DNA of 64,000 bases from DASRDU01 sp035560235 (GCA_035560235.1 DATMAG010000035.1:5196-69195), one strand, 5' to 3'. Shown: positions 19,208 through 28,410, counted from the stretch's first letter. Translations and numbers: made by a program. The notes: generated by a model from the letters alone, not told the origin.

Positions 19208-21628
19208 TCAGTCATATTTCAGCGCCGCAATCGGATTCGTGCGGGCGGCGCGGCGCGCGGGCAGACAGGTTGCCAGTAACGCGGTGGCCGTCAGCAGCAA
19301 TGCCAGCCCGATGAAAACCAGTGGATCAAGCGCGCTCACGCCGAACAGCAGGCCTTTCATCAGCCGCGTCAGTCCACCCGCGCCGAGCAGTCCGAGCGAG
19401 ATGCCGGAAGTCGTCAGCTTCAGGCCCGCGATGATGACCAGTCTGAGGATGTCGCGCGGTTGTGCGCCGAGCGCCATCCGCAGGCCGATTTCGCTGGTGC
19501 GCGCCGCGACGGAACAGGAGATCACGCCGTAAATACCGATCAGGGCGAGCAATCCTGCCACCAGCGCAAACAGCAGGAACAGGGTCACGGTGAAACGGCG
19601 CGGCGCGAGCGCATCGTCAAGAATCTCGTCCAGTGTGCGCACCTGTGTGACGGGCAGCGTGGGATCAAGATTGCGCAGTTCCTCCCGCAGGGCCTTCGTC
19701 ACCGTTTGCGGGTCGGCCTGTGTGCGCACGACCAGCGAAGAGTTGCGCAACGCATTCGGCCAGGTGTTTTGCGCGAGCGGCAGATAAATCGCCGGGTCTG
19801 CCCCGGCTTCCAGCCCGGAGAGCCTGGCGTTGCCGACGACGCCGACGATTTCGCGCCAGCGGGTTCTTTCGAGCGCCAGTTGCAGGCGCTTGCCAATGGG
19901 GTTTTCGCCCGGCCACCGCCGTCGCGCCAGTTCTTCGTTGACGATGAGGACATCGGCGGTTTCGACCGTGTCGTGCTCGTTGAAAGCGCGCCCGCGCAGC
20001 AGCGGAATGCCGATGGCCTCGAAGTAATTCGCGCTGATCGGGCGGTAATCGGCGACCGGGTCGCTGCCAGGCGGCACAGGCTGTCCCTGCGCGGTGTAAG
20101 TGACCGTGGCCAGACCGACCAGCGGCACACGGAAAACGGCGGCGGCCTGCGTGACGCCAGGCACGGCGTTGAAGCGCGCAAGCGCCTTTTCGTAAAAGCG
20201 GAATTGCGATGCCTGGTCGGGATAGCCCGTGAGCGACAACGGCAAAGCCAGCGTCAGGACGTGATGGGACTTGAAACCGGGATCAACGGCGCTGACGGCG
20301 CGGAAGCTGCGCCACAACAAACCTGCGCCGACGAGCAAAACCAGCGCCAGCGCGATCTCGGTTGCGGCCAGAGAGTTCAACCAGCGTTGATTGACGCTGC
20401 CCGCCGTGCCTTTGCGGCTTTCTTTCAACGCCGCGACCAGTTCAGGCCGCGAGGCGCGCAGGGCCGACAGCAGGCCGAACAGCAGGGCGGTCAGAATGGA
20501 AATCAACAGGGTGAACGCGAGCACACGGCCATCCAGACGAAGCTCATCCAGACGCGGGAGCGCCGCCGCTCTGGTTCTCGCCAGCCATTCGATGCCCTGC
20601 CAGGCGAGCAGCAGGCCGAGTGCGCCACCAGCGAGGCTGAGCAGCACGCACTCGGTCAGCATCTGCCGCACGACGCGCCAGCGGTTGGCGCCGAGCGCGA
20701 CGCGAATGGCGATTTCGGTTTGCCGGCCTGCGGCACGCGCCAGCAGCAGATTCGCCACGTTGACGCAGGCGATGAGCAGGACTACACCGACCGCGCCGAA
20801 CAGAATCCGAAGCCCCAGCCGCACGTTGCCGACGAGCAGCTCGGTGAGCGGCAGCAGCTCTGCGCGCAGGTTTGTGTTGTCGGTCGGGTATTGCTGTTCG
20901 AGGCGCGCGGCGATGACGTCCATCCCGGTCTGCGCCTGCGCGAGGCTGACGCCGTCTTTCAATCTGCCGATGAGGCGGGTATTGGCGAAGCTGCGATTCT
21001 GTTCGCCAGGCAGCGGCACAAATGGAAACCAGACATCCGCGCCCCCCGTCGGCACTGGCAGGCCGGGGAACTTCAACCACGCAGGCAGCACGCCGATCAC
21101 TGTGTAAGGGCGGCCTTCGAGCGTGACGCTTTGCCCGATCAGGTGCGGATCAGCGCCGTAGCGGCGTTGCCATAATCCGTAACTGATAAGTGCGACCGAC
21201 GCCTTTTCGGGCTGGCCCTCTTCGGGCAAAAAGTCGCGCCCGGCAATGGGACGCACGCCCAGCAGCGTGAGGATGTTTGTCGTCACGCGAACGCCGTTGA
21301 CGCGCTCCGGCTCGCCGCGATCCAGCAGACTGAACGAGTCGCCGCGCACTGCGGCCATTTGCGCGAAGCTGCTGCCTTGCGCGCGCCAGTCCTGAAAGTT
21401 GGCGTAAGAGACAGGCCGCTGATTCAGATTCCGTTTGTCATCTCTGGCAAACAGCGCGACCAGCCGCTCCGGTTCGCTGTAAGGCAGTGGCGACAGGAGC
21501 ACTGTGTTGACGACGCTGAAAATCGCGCTGTTCGCGCCGATGCCCAGTGCCAGCGTGAAGACGACGACAATGACAAAGCCCGGACGATGGCGCAGGCTGC
21601 GCCAGGCGAAGCGTACATCTGACCACAT
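19208..21628 (-). CDS. ADOP-type ABC transporter permease (MacB/FtsX-like)
   Basis: The 806-residue product has the layout of acidobacterial duplicated orphan permeases: an N-terminal helix with LALGIGANSAIFSVVN, a periplasmic MacB-like domain (residues ~60-240), three helices (from ~270), a second periplasmic domain and three final helices (from ~680) with a repeat of the ARTSEIGLRMALGA motif. It acts in the inner membrane. Orphan members lack a cognate ATPase beside them, and none is adjacent here. A GGAAGGAG site precedes the ATG at 21628. It lies between a YfiT-type enzyme and a cupin-like gene in one operon. Substrate unknown. Confidence 0.9.
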   Translation of the reverse strand: MWSDVRFAWRSLRHRPGFVIVVVFTLALGIGANSAIFSVVNTVLLSPLPYSEPERLVALFARDDKRNLNQRPVSYANFQDWRAQGSSFAQMAAVRGDSFSLLDRGEPERVNGVRVTTNILTLLGVRPIAGRDFLPEEGQPEKASVALISYGLWQRRYGADPHLIGQSVTLEGRPYTVIGVLPAWLKFPGLPVPTGGADVWFPFVPLPGEQNRSFANTRLIGRLKDGVSLAQAQTGMDVIAARLEQQYPTDNTNLRAELLPLTELLVGNVRLGLRILFGAVGVVLLIACVNVANLLLARAAGRQTEIAIRVALGANRWRVVRQMLTECVLLSLAGGALGLLLAWQGIEWLARTRAAALPRLDELRLDGRVLAFTLLISILTALLFGLLSALRASRPELVAALKESRKGTAGSVNQRWLNSLAATEIALALVLLVGAGLLWRSFRAVSAVDPGFKSHHVLTLALPLSLTGYPDQASQFRFYEKALARFNAVPGVTQAAAVFRVPLVGLATVTYTAQGQPVPPGSDPVADYRPISANYFEAIGIPLLRGRAFNEHDTVETADVLIVNEELARRRWPGENPIGKRLQLALERTRWREIVGVVGNARLSGLEAGADPAIYLPLAQNTWPNALRNSSLVVRTQADPQTVTKALREELRNLDPTLPVTQVRTLDEILDDALAPRRFTVTLFLLFALVAGLLALIGIYGVISCSVAARTSEIGLRMALGAQPRDILRLVIIAGLKLTTSGISLGLLGAGGLTRLMKGLLFGVSALDPLVFIGLALLLTATALLATCLPARRAARTNPIAALKYD

Positions 21629-21677
21629 ACTCGCTCCTTCCCGCGATGATTATTTGATCGGGTTGACGGCGCCGGCG

Positions 21678-22202
21678 TCACCAGCCCTGACGCTGACGCA
21701 GGCTGGTGATGTGCGCCACGTGATGCCGCCCGTGCCAGTCATACAAACCGAGCATCGTTTCCAGCTTCAGCAGGCCGGCTTCGGGATGACGCAACCTGCG
21801 ATTGAATTGTTCCGGCGTCAGCGCGCTCAGCAACAACACCCAGCGCGCGTGCAACGTTTCGAGCAGCGCGAGCGACACGTCCGGCGCGGCGCTGCCTGCA
21901 TCCGGCAAAGTCGCCCAGGCTTTTTCATCATAGGCTTTGATGAGCGGCTCTTCCTCAGTCAGCGCCCAGCGAAAGCGGATGTAGCTGTTGAGGTGGCTGT
22001 CGGCGACGTGATGCACGACCTGGCGCACCGTCCAGCCATCGGGGCGGTAAGGGGTATCGAGTTGCGCCGCGCTCAGGCCCTGCACGGCGGCGCGCAGTTG
22101 TTGCGGCAGCGCCGCGATGTTCTCAATCAGGGCATGGCGTTGCGCGGCGCTGCTGTTCGTCAGCGGTTCGTATGCGCCAATCGGGTAACGTAAATCGGTC
22201 AT
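21678..22202 (-). CDS. YfiT-type (DinB superfamily) putative metal-dependent thiol-transferase
   Basis: The 174-residue length and motifs match the YfiT/BstA family: YPIGAYEP at the N-terminus, WTVRQVVHHVADSH (residues 57-70), and DWHGRHHVAH (155-164) supplying the His metal ligands. Family members bind Zn or Ni; some Firmicute enzymes use bacillithiol, but the thiol here is unknown. It is first in a reverse-strand operon with permease, cupin-like and racemase genes, and is divergent from the LysR gene. An AGGAG element precedes the start. Confidence 0.88.
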   Translation of the reverse strand: MTDLRYPIGAYEPLTNSSAAQRHALIENIAALPQQLRAAVQGLSAAQLDTPYRPDGWTVRQVVHHVADSHLNSYIRFRWALTEEEPLIKAYDEKAWATLPDAGSAAPDVSLALLETLHARWVLLLSALTPEQFNRRLRHPEAGLLKLETMLGLYDWHGRHHVAHITSLRQRQGW

Positions 22203-22279
22203 GCATTTTCTCCTGCGGTGTGGTGGATTACGACGGCGCCATGCTAAGGTGCGTGCGTCTATGTAGCAATCGCATTGTT

Positions 22280-22296
22280 TGCATCGTTTCTATGCA
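22280..22296. promoter_or_regulatory. Candidate LysR-type operator in a divergent promoter region
   Basis: TGCAT-N7-ATGCA is a perfect interrupted dyad about 36 bases before the LysR start and 78 bases before the divergent operon start. LysR regulators usually bind such dyads between divergent genes and regulate both their own gene and the neighbour. The site is inferred from position and symmetry only. Confidence 0.4.
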
Positions 22297-22331
22297 GGAA
22301 ATTCATTCCTGTTCGTGGCCGGAGTCGTCCG

Positions 22332-23237
22332 ATGAAACTCGAAATTCGCCATCTCAAACTGCTCGTTTCCATCAGCGAAGAAAAGAGCATTACCAAAGCC
22401 GGTGAGCGGCTGCACCTCTCGCAATCGGCGCTGAGCCACCAGTTGCTTGACCTCGAAGAACGCCTCGGCACGCCGCTGTTTTTGCGGCTGAACAAGCGCA
22501 TGCTGCCGACCGAGGCGGGCGAACGTCTGCTGGCTTCGGCGCGCGAAGTGCTCGGAGAACTCAGACGCGCCGAAGACGAGGTCACGCAACTGGCCGCCCA
22601 CAAACGCGGCACGCTGCGGCTGAGTACCGAGTGTTACACCTGCTACCACTGGCTGCCCTCGCACCTGCGAGCCTTTCACCAGCGCCATCCCGGCGTTGAA
22701 GTGAAGATCGTGCTCGAAGCGACGCATCAGCCCCTGCAATTTCTCTTCAACGGCAAGCTCGATCTGGCGATCGTCTCGACACGCACGGCAGACAAGCGGT
22801 TGCTCTGCCGCCCGCTGTTCAGGGATGAACTGGTGGCGCTGCTGCCGGCGGCGCATCCGCTGGCTGCCAGGCCGTACTTACAAGCCAGGGATTTCCGCGA
22901 TCAGCATCTGTTTCTTTACGTCACGCCAAAAGACAGCGACCTGTTCCGGCTGTTGCTCAGTCCGGCGGGCGTCACGCCCGCGCGCGTCTCGCAAGTGCCA
23001 TTGACCGAAGCCATCATCGAAATGGTGAAAGCGGGCCTGGGCGTCAGCGTGCTGGCGCGCTGGGCCGTGAACGAAGCACTGCAATCCGGCCAGGTGGTCG
23101 CGCGTCCGCTGACCCGGCGCGGCATTCATCGCCAGTGGAGCGCCGCCCTGCTCAGGCGCAATCTGGTGCCGCCTTATTTGTCGGATTTCATCACCCTGCT
23201 CGGCGAGGATGCCCTGCCTCTGCGCCTGAAGATATAA
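22332..23237 (+). CDS. LysR-family transcriptional regulator (MetR-like)
   Basis: The ATG at 22332 (301 residues) is preferred because GGAG precedes it and the product then begins MKLEIRHLKLL, the usual LysR N-terminus. A winged helix-turn-helix occupies residues ~1-60 (SITKAGERLHLSQSALSHQL), followed by a linker helix and a substrate-binding domain with EVKIVLEAT and GLGVSVLARWAV. The HTH and substrate domain resemble MetR, whose co-inducer is homocysteine, but the ligand here is not certain. It faces the YfiT-permease-cupin-racemase operon, which is its likely target. Confidence 0.88.
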   Translation: MKLEIRHLKLLVSISEEKSITKAGERLHLSQSALSHQLLDLEERLGTPLFLRLNKRMLPTEAGERLLASAREVLGELRRAEDEVTQLAAHKRGTLRLSTECYTCYHWLPSHLRAFHQRHPGVEVKIVLEATHQPLQFLFNGKLDLAIVSTRTADKRLLCRPLFRDELVALLPAAHPLAARPYLQARDFRDQHLFLYVTPKDSDLFRLLLSPAGVTPARVSQVPLTEAIIEMVKAGLGVSVLARWAVNEALQSGQVVARPLTRRGIHRQWSAALLRRNLVPPYLSDFITLLGEDALPLRLKI

Positions 23238-23377
23238 CTGAGTTCGTGGCTGCTTTTCTCACCTCATTGATTCGTCGCCGGACGTTAGAACCGGCTGGTG
23301 CGATGACTGGCAGACGATTATGATTGCCCCGGTCACAGGCGCACACAGGTCGCGCTGAAGGAATCACTCAACCAGCT

Positions 23378-24217
23378 ATGAAACCCGTCGAACCGATCTT
23401 CGTCACCGAACTCTTTGCGCAGCTTCACACGGAACTGCTCGCGCTGCTTGGCGGTCTGTCTGATGACGACTGGTACAAACCGACCGCTGCGCCCGCGTGG
23501 CAGGTCAGAGATGTTGCGGCGCATCTGCTCGACAGCGACATCCGGCGTTTGTCGTTTCAGCGAGACAAGGCGCCGCTGATTGCGCCCGATGCGCCGATTG
23601 AAAGTTATCGCGACCTGGTCGCATTTCTGAATCAGTTGAATGCCGACTGGGTCAAAGCTGCCCGGCGCATCAGCCCGCGCCTGCTGACTGATTTTCTGAC
23701 GCTCACGGGCGCGCAGGTGGCTGATCTGTTCAGATCGCTCGATCCGTTTGCGCCTGCCATCTTTTCGGTTGCGTGGGCGGGTGAAAAGGTTTCGGCCAAC
23801 TGGTTCGACATTGCGCGCGAATACACTGAAAAGTGGCACCATCAGCAGCAGATTCGTGAAGCTGTCGGCGCGCCGGGCCTGACCGGTCGCCGGTGGCTGC
23901 ATCCGGTACTCGATACATTTTTGCGCGGGCTGCCACACACTTACCGGAACGCGCAGGCTGATGATGGCGTCTGCGTTGTCTTTGCGATCAGCGGCGAAGC
24001 TGGCGATGAATGGACGCTGCGACGCGAAGGCAATGCGTGGCAGCTTTATTCCGGCAGCGCAGAGAATCCGGCGTGTCACATCAGTCTCGATCAGGACACC
24101 GCGTGGCGGCTGCTGACCAAAGGTCTTTCATCAACAGCCGCCGCTGCACGCATGGTAATTACCGGCGAGCAGCATCTGGCCGCGCCGTTTTCAGGCATGC
24201 TGGCTGTGATGGCCTGA
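23378..24217 (+). CDS. Maleylpyruvate isomerase-type (DinB-like) mycothiol/metal-dependent protein
   Basis: The ATG at 23378 gives 279 residues; an upstream in-frame ATG at 23324 adds 18 residues without a family match. Residues ~1-160 form the four-helix DinB-like domain (WQVRDVAAHLLDSD, EKWHHQQQIRE) with His residues that can bind metal. The C-terminal ~90 residues look like the SCP2-like extension of MDMPI proteins (ISLDQDTAWRLLTKGLS). The family name comes from mycothiol-dependent isomerases, but most members are uncharacterised. It follows the LysR gene in the same direction with a 140-bp gap and might not be cotranscribed. Confidence 0.78.
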   Translation: MKPVEPIFVTELFAQLHTELLALLGGLSDDDWYKPTAAPAWQVRDVAAHLLDSDIRRLSFQRDKAPLIAPDAPIESYRDLVAFLNQLNADWVKAARRISPRLLTDFLTLTGAQVADLFRSLDPFAPAIFSVAWAGEKVSANWFDIAREYTEKWHHQQQIREAVGAPGLTGRRWLHPVLDTFLRGLPHTYRNAQADDGVCVVFAISGEAGDEWTLRREGNAWQLYSGSAENPACHISLDQDTAWRLLTKGLSSTAAAARMVITGEQHLAAPFSGMLAVMA

Positions 24218-24238
24218 ATCAGTTCGCATCCGGCAGCG

Positions 24239-24333
24239 TTTTCTTTCAACGCAAAGAAGCAAAGGACACAAAGCAGTTTCAGGCCTTCATCGTTTCGGCT
24301 TTGTGAGCCTTGTCTCTTTGCGTTGCAGAAAAA
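24239..24333. repeat. Inverted repeat, family D (ACGCAAAG words)
   Basis: The left arm (24239-24273, AACGCAAAGAAGCAAAGG core) pairs with the right arm (24299-24333, GTCTCTTTGCGTTGCAG core). It lies just after the stop at 24217 and could act as a terminator. Confidence 0.7.
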
Positions 24334-24344
24334 CTCTGCGGCGG

Positions 24345-24375
24345 AATGGATAATTGAGAGTGGAGAATGGATAAT
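24345..24375. repeat. Short direct repeat, family F (AATGGATAAT)
   Basis: AATGGATAAT occurs twice, at 24345-24354 and 24366-24375, separated by TGAGAGTGGAG. A related word family is at 48913-48981. Confidence 0.7.
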
Positions 24376-24420
24376 GCGGCAGCGACATTTCGATCTGCCT
24401 GACCAGCAAAGGACTGCACG

Positions 24421-25893
24421 ATGCAAACTCAGAACAATTCCTCTCTGAAACTTCTCCTTCTGATTTCAATGATGCTCTTCATCAGCCTGACGCTTCTGGC
24501 GGGCGATGAATGGACGCAGTTTCGCGGGCCGAATGGCACGGGCGTTTCTGCGGCGGTCAACCTGCCGGTTGAGTTCGGGCCGGATAAAAACGTGGTCTGG
24601 AAGACGGCGCTGCCGCCGGGCCATTCGTCGCCCGTGCTGACGCACGACCGCATCTTTGTCACCGCGCACACGAAGGAGAAGGAGGATTTCAAGCTGCTGG
24701 TCTTCTGCCTTGATCGCGCGACGGGAAAGATTCTGTGGCAGCGCGAAGTTCCGCGCACGCAGAAAGGTCGGTTGCAAAACGTCAACGGCCCGGCTTCGCC
24801 AAGCCCTGTGACTGACGGCGAGAACGTCTATGCTTTCTTTCAGGACTTCGGCCTGATCGCTTTCAGCAGGGACGGCAAAGAGCGATGGAAGATGCCGCTC
24901 GGCCCGTTCAATATGTTCTACGGCTTCGGCGCCTCGCCCATTCTGGTTGATGACAAAATCATTCTGCCCGTGGATCAGGATCTGAATGCTTACCTGCTCG
25001 CGGTTGATAAGAACAACGGCAGGGTGAAATGGAAAGTCACGCGCCCTGAAGTCATCTCAGGCTATTCAACTCCGACCGTGTATCAGCCAAAGAATGGGCC
25101 GAAGCAGGTCATCATTCCCGAATCGTTTCAGCTTTCGGCCTACTCGGTCGCGGACGGCAGGCGCGTCTGGTGGGTGCGCGGGCTGGCCTGCGAAATGAAA
25201 TCAATTGCGAGTTACGACAACGAATATCTGTACATCAACGGCTGGGGCTTCCCGCTCAATCAGCCGGGTCGGCAGATTGCCACCGTGTCGTTTGACGAGG
25301 GACTGAAGCGGTATGACAAGAATCACGACGGCCTGATTGCAAAAGAAGAAATTTCAGGTGACGACCCGATGAGCAAAGTCCTCAGTCCGAATTACGGCTT
25401 TGAAGCTTTTGACCTCGACCGCGACGGCAAACTGAACGCGAAGGACTGGGACATCTTTCGCGCAATGATGGCGTCAGAGAACGGACTGCTGGCAATCAAA
25501 ATGGGCGGGCAGGGCGATATGACGGCTTCAGCGATTCGCTGGAAGTATCAGCGCCCGGTGCCGCAGGTTCCTTCGACGCTGCTTTATCAGGGCGCGCTCT
25601 TTATGGTCAACGACAGCGGCATCCTGATTTCGTTCGATCCGGCGACGGGCAATGTCATCCGGCAGGGCCGTTTGAAAGGCGCAATTGACAAGTATTTCGC
25701 GTCTCCGGTCGGCGCTGATGGCAAGGTCTGGCTGGTCAGCCAGGACGGCACCGTGTCGGTTGTCACGGCCAAAGGTGAATGGGAAATCCTCTCCGTCAAC
25801 GCGCTCGGCGACGAGGTTTTCGCCACGCCCGCGATTGCAGACGGCAGGCTGTACATCCGCACGCAGGGCATGCTTTACTGCTTCGGCAAGTGA
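24421..25893 (+). CDS. Secreted PQQ-like (quinoprotein) beta-propeller with two EF-hands
   Basis: The 490-residue product has a signal peptide (residues ~1-27), then WTQFRGPNGTGVS, typical of the start of these propellers in Acidobacteria and Planctomycetes. Blades carry A-x-D-x-x-x-G-x-x-x-W-type motifs (CLDRATGKILWQRE, AVDKNNGRVKWKV). Two EF-hand loops interrupt the propeller at about residues 299-310 (DKNHDGLIAKEE) and 331-342 (DLDRDGKLNAKD). The fold resembles BamB and quinoprotein dehydrogenases, but I see no catalytic quinoprotein signature. An AAGGA site precedes the ATG. Two related genes at 27051 and 29024 lie nearby. Confidence 0.88.
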   Translation: MQTQNNSSLKLLLLISMMLFISLTLLAGDEWTQFRGPNGTGVSAAVNLPVEFGPDKNVVWKTALPPGHSSPVLTHDRIFVTAHTKEKEDFKLLVFCLDRATGKILWQREVPRTQKGRLQNVNGPASPSPVTDGENVYAFFQDFGLIAFSRDGKERWKMPLGPFNMFYGFGASPILVDDKIILPVDQDLNAYLLAVDKNNGRVKWKVTRPEVISGYSTPTVYQPKNGPKQVIIPESFQLSAYSVADGRRVWWVRGLACEMKSIASYDNEYLYINGWGFPLNQPGRQIATVSFDEGLKRYDKNHDGLIAKEEISGDDPMSKVLSPNYGFEAFDLDRDGKLNAKDWDIFRAMMASENGLLAIKMGGQGDMTASAIRWKYQRPVPQVPSTLLYQGALFMVNDSGILISFDPATGNVIRQGRLKGAIDKYFASPVGADGKVWLVSQDGTVSVVTAKGEWEILSVNALGDEVFATPAIADGRLYIRTQGMLYCFGK

Positions 25894-25951
25894 AGCAGCC
25901 AGTGATTCGTGGTAATACTGCGTGTGATAAAATCCGCACGGAGGTTGAAGT

Positions 25952-26152
25952 ATGGAAGACACATTCGAATCCGGACTCAGTTCGAAGGATCAGGTAGAAC
26001 TGAAAAAACTTATTGAGGAGTATCTGGAAGCCTTTCGCCGGATACACGAGCAGATGACCAGAGACCAGATGGAAATAGACCGGCTTAAAGCTGAGACCTG
26101 GGTGATGCTCGATCAGATGCGCAAGGCACAGTATGCTGAAACAAATCTTTGA
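25952..26152 (+). CDS. Small coiled-coil protein, unknown function
   Basis: This 66-residue acidic, charged helix-forming protein has no Cys and no membrane segment. GGAGG lies about 8 bases before the ATG. Its end overlaps the next gene's start by 20 bases, so the two are probably translated together. I do not recognise a family. Confidence 0.55.
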   Translation: MEDTFESGLSSKDQVELKKLIEEYLEAFRRIHEQMTRDQMEIDRLKAETWVMLDQMRKAQYAETNL

Positions 26153-26465
26153 TCTGCTCAAACAGATCTTCACATTCGCTGAAGATATCCAGAAGAACAA
26201 ATCTGATCTGAAGGAACTCAGTCAGCAGGTACGCGAACTCGCAGCCACTCAGCAGCGCATGTATTTCGAGTGGCAGTTGCAAAGAGAGCGGGATGCGCGT
26301 GAGCGTGACCGCGAAGCTTACGAACGCAGGCTCGCTGAAAACAGTGAGGCAGGCGCAGCAGCGGAGGAATTACTCCGACTCGAAAATCAGCAACTCAGAG
26401 AACGGCTGGAAAAACTCGAACGGTTACTGCCTCCGGCTCCATCAGATGACAGAACTGATGAGTAA
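26133..26465 (+). CDS. Coiled-coil protein, unknown function
   Basis: The 110-residue product is rich in Glu, Arg and Gln with long heptad-like stretches (ELSQQVRELAATQQ, ENQQLRERLEKLERLL) and a Pro-rich acidic tail. It overlaps the preceding small gene, consistent with a two-gene unit whose products may interact. A similar stand-alone coiled-coil gene occurs at 42047. No function can be given. Confidence 0.6.
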   Translation: MLKQIFDLLKQIFTFAEDIQKNKSDLKELSQQVRELAATQQRMYFEWQLQRERDARERDREAYERRLAENSEAGAAAEELLRLENQQLRERLEKLERLLPPAPSDDRTDE

Positions 26466-26545
26466 CAGGCAGTCTCTCCTGTTCTCACACCTGAACAATT
26501 CAACCCGAAGACAGACTTATGACCAACAAGGAGAGGAGTAAATCA

Positions 26546-27001
26546 ATGCTCTGGATTTTCTTTGCGCTTGGCGCGGCTTTGTCGTGGGGCTTTTATGGCG
26601 CGATGCTGCATCAGGGGCAGGTCAAACTCGGCAATCCGATGCGCGCGCTGCTGTGCGTGGGCATTGCCTATTTTCTGATCGGCATCATCGTGCCCGCCGT
26701 CAGCCTCTGGTCACAGGGCAAACTCAGCACCGAAGGCTTCACTGTCGGCGGCACGACGCTGGCAACGGTGGCGGGTGCGCTCGGTGCGCTCGGCGCGGCT
26801 TTCATCATCTGGGCATTCAGGAATGGCGGGCTGCCGAATTACGTCATGCCGCTCGTGTTCGGCGGTGCGCCGCTCATCAACGTGCTGGTCACGATGATTC
26901 TGCATCCGCCGAAAAACACGCCGAATCCGCTGCTGTGGGTCGGCTACCTGCTGGCTGTGGCCGGAGCCGCGCTGGTGCTTTACTTCAGACCGCAGTCATA
27001 A
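26546..27001 (+). CDS. Small five-helix membrane protein (EamA/DMT-like half transporter)
   Basis: The ATG at 26546 (151 residues) has GGAGAGGAG upstream and begins directly with a hydrophobic helix (LWIFFALGAALSWGFYG). Five membrane segments are predicted from hydrophobicity, about residues 2-21, 38-60, 70-92, 96-118 and 126-146. The ALSWGFYG and GYLLAVAGAALVL motifs resemble half of a drug/metabolite transporter, which can act as a dimer. Substrate unknown. It converges on the gene at 27051 with a strong hairpin between. Confidence 0.7.
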   Translation: MLWIFFALGAALSWGFYGAMLHQGQVKLGNPMRALLCVGIAYFLIGIIVPAVSLWSQGKLSTEGFTVGGTTLATVAGALGALGAAFIIWAFRNGGLPNYVMPLVFGGAPLINVLVTMILHPPKNTPNPLLWVGYLLAVAGAALVLYFRPQS

Positions 27002-27003
27002 CT

Positions 27004-27045
27004 GAATCGGGCAGGCGTGATGAAGCTGACACGCCTGCCCGATTC
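27004..27045. terminator. Bidirectional hairpin terminator between convergent genes
   Basis: The arms 27004-27019 (GAATCGGGCAGGCGTG) and 27030-27045 are perfectly complementary over 16 bp around a 10-base loop. It fills the 49-bp space between the stops of two convergent genes. A T-run follows on the forward strand at about 27054-27059. Confidence 0.75.
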
Positions 27046-27050
27046 GCTGT

Positions 27051-28316
27051 CTACTTTTTCGCGCGCGGGCCGATGCAGTAAAGAAACTTCGATGTGCGAA
27101 TAAAAATCTGTCCGTCAGAAATGGCCGGTGAACTGAGGCAGTAATCACCGAGTTCGTTTTCAGCCAGCACTTCAAACTGCGGCCCGGCCTTGATGACAGT
27201 CGTCAGTCCGTCCTCATTTGAGATATAAATTTTCCCGTCAGCCAGCACCGGCGACGAACTGTAAGTTCCCGAACGCAGCCGCTGCCGCCCGTAAATTTCC
27301 TTCCCGGTTTTGGCATCCAGACACCACATCACGCCGTTGTCGCTGACCGAATAAAAATACTTTCCATCACTGACCGGCGTTGGCACATCGGGGCCGTTGT
27401 TGAATGTCCACAGCCGATGCGTTTCGGTGATGTCGCCGCGCCCGCCGCCGCGAAAGGCTGTCAATGGTTTGACGCGCGTCGGCGCATACACGATGCCGTC
27501 AACGACCACCGGCGAGGCGACGATGCGATTGAACGGATTGTTTTCAGGGTTGAGGCCGTTGCCGCGCCACAGTTCTTTGCCTGTCGCCAGATCGTGCCCG
27601 GTCACGCAGTCGCCGCCGAGGACGACGAGTTCCAGCGTGTTGCCATTGCGCAGCAGCGTTGGCGTGGCATAGGAATCGGGCGATTCTCGCTGCGCCTGGG
27701 TCGGGCGTTCGATGCGCCAGATGTTTTTGCCAGTCTTTTTGTCAATCCGCATGACATAGGAAGGATCGTCAGTCTTCATCCCATGCAGCACCTGCACGTA
27801 AAGCGAATCCTCGTGCAGCAGCGGCGATGACGCATAGCCCCAGTTCAGGCCGAACTGACCGTACTCTTTCTGAATGTCGCGCGTCCAGATTTCATTGCCA
27901 CTGAAATCGAAGCTCTTGAGGATGCCCGTGCCGGTCATCACCCAGACATTGCGGCCATCTGTGACCGGCGAGGGCGAAGACATATTCTGCTTGCGCATCA
28001 TGTGATTGCCGCTGCCGAGCAGTTTCTTCCAGAGCGCTGTTCCCTTGTTGCGGTCAACGCACCACAGAAACAGATCATTTCCGTCGGCCACGTTCAGAAA
28101 GAGATGATTGTTCCAGATGATCGGAGTCGAGCCGCTGCGGTCAGGCACGGCGAGTTTCCAGGTGATGTTCTCCTGCTGATTCCATTTCACAGGCAGGTTC
28201 TTTTCACTGCTGACGCCGTTGAGCGCAGGGCCGCGCCATTGCGGCCAGTTATCAGCCAGCGCCGAAAGGATAACCATCATTGTCACGGCAATCACCATCA
28301 GTGGCCTGAAACGCAT
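27051..28316 (-). CDS. Secreted PQQ-like (quinoprotein) beta-propeller
   Basis: The 421-residue product starts with a signal peptide (residues ~1-21), then NWPQWRGPALNGVSSE. Propeller blades are marked by repeated D-x-x-T-G-x-x-x-W motifs (DRNKGTALWKK, DKKTGKNIWRI, DLATGKELWRG). It is a relative of the products at 24421 and 29024 but lacks the EF-hands. Location is probably periplasmic or extracellular. Role unknown; BamB-like scaffolding or a redox role are both possible. AGGAGG precedes the ATG. Confidence 0.85.
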   Translation of the reverse strand: MRFRPLMVIAVTMMVILSALADNWPQWRGPALNGVSSEKNLPVKWNQQENITWKLAVPDRSGSTPIIWNNHLFLNVADGNDLFLWCVDRNKGTALWKKLLGSGNHMMRKQNMSSPSPVTDGRNVWVMTGTGILKSFDFSGNEIWTRDIQKEYGQFGLNWGYASSPLLHEDSLYVQVLHGMKTDDPSYVMRIDKKTGKNIWRIERPTQAQRESPDSYATPTLLRNGNTLELVVLGGDCVTGHDLATGKELWRGNGLNPENNPFNRIVASPVVVDGIVYAPTRVKPLTAFRGGGRGDITETHRLWTFNNGPDVPTPVSDGKYFYSVSDNGVMWCLDAKTGKEIYGRQRLRSGTYSSSPVLADGKIYISNEDGLTTVIKAGPQFEVLAENELGDYCLSSPAISDGQIFIRTSKFLYCIGPRAKK

Positions 28317-28410
28317 GCTCTTTTCCTCCTGGTTCGTTGATGACGGCGGTGTTGCGGAATGGCGTTATGGTAGGGTATTTTGCCCGAAAGAAGAAGACTG
28401 AGGGGTGAAC

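Noticed and set aside
19460..21175. Long forward open frame opposite the ADOP permease
   Set aside because: It is the antisense shadow of a clear permease gene in GC-rich DNA, with low-complexity Arg/Gln-rich sequence.
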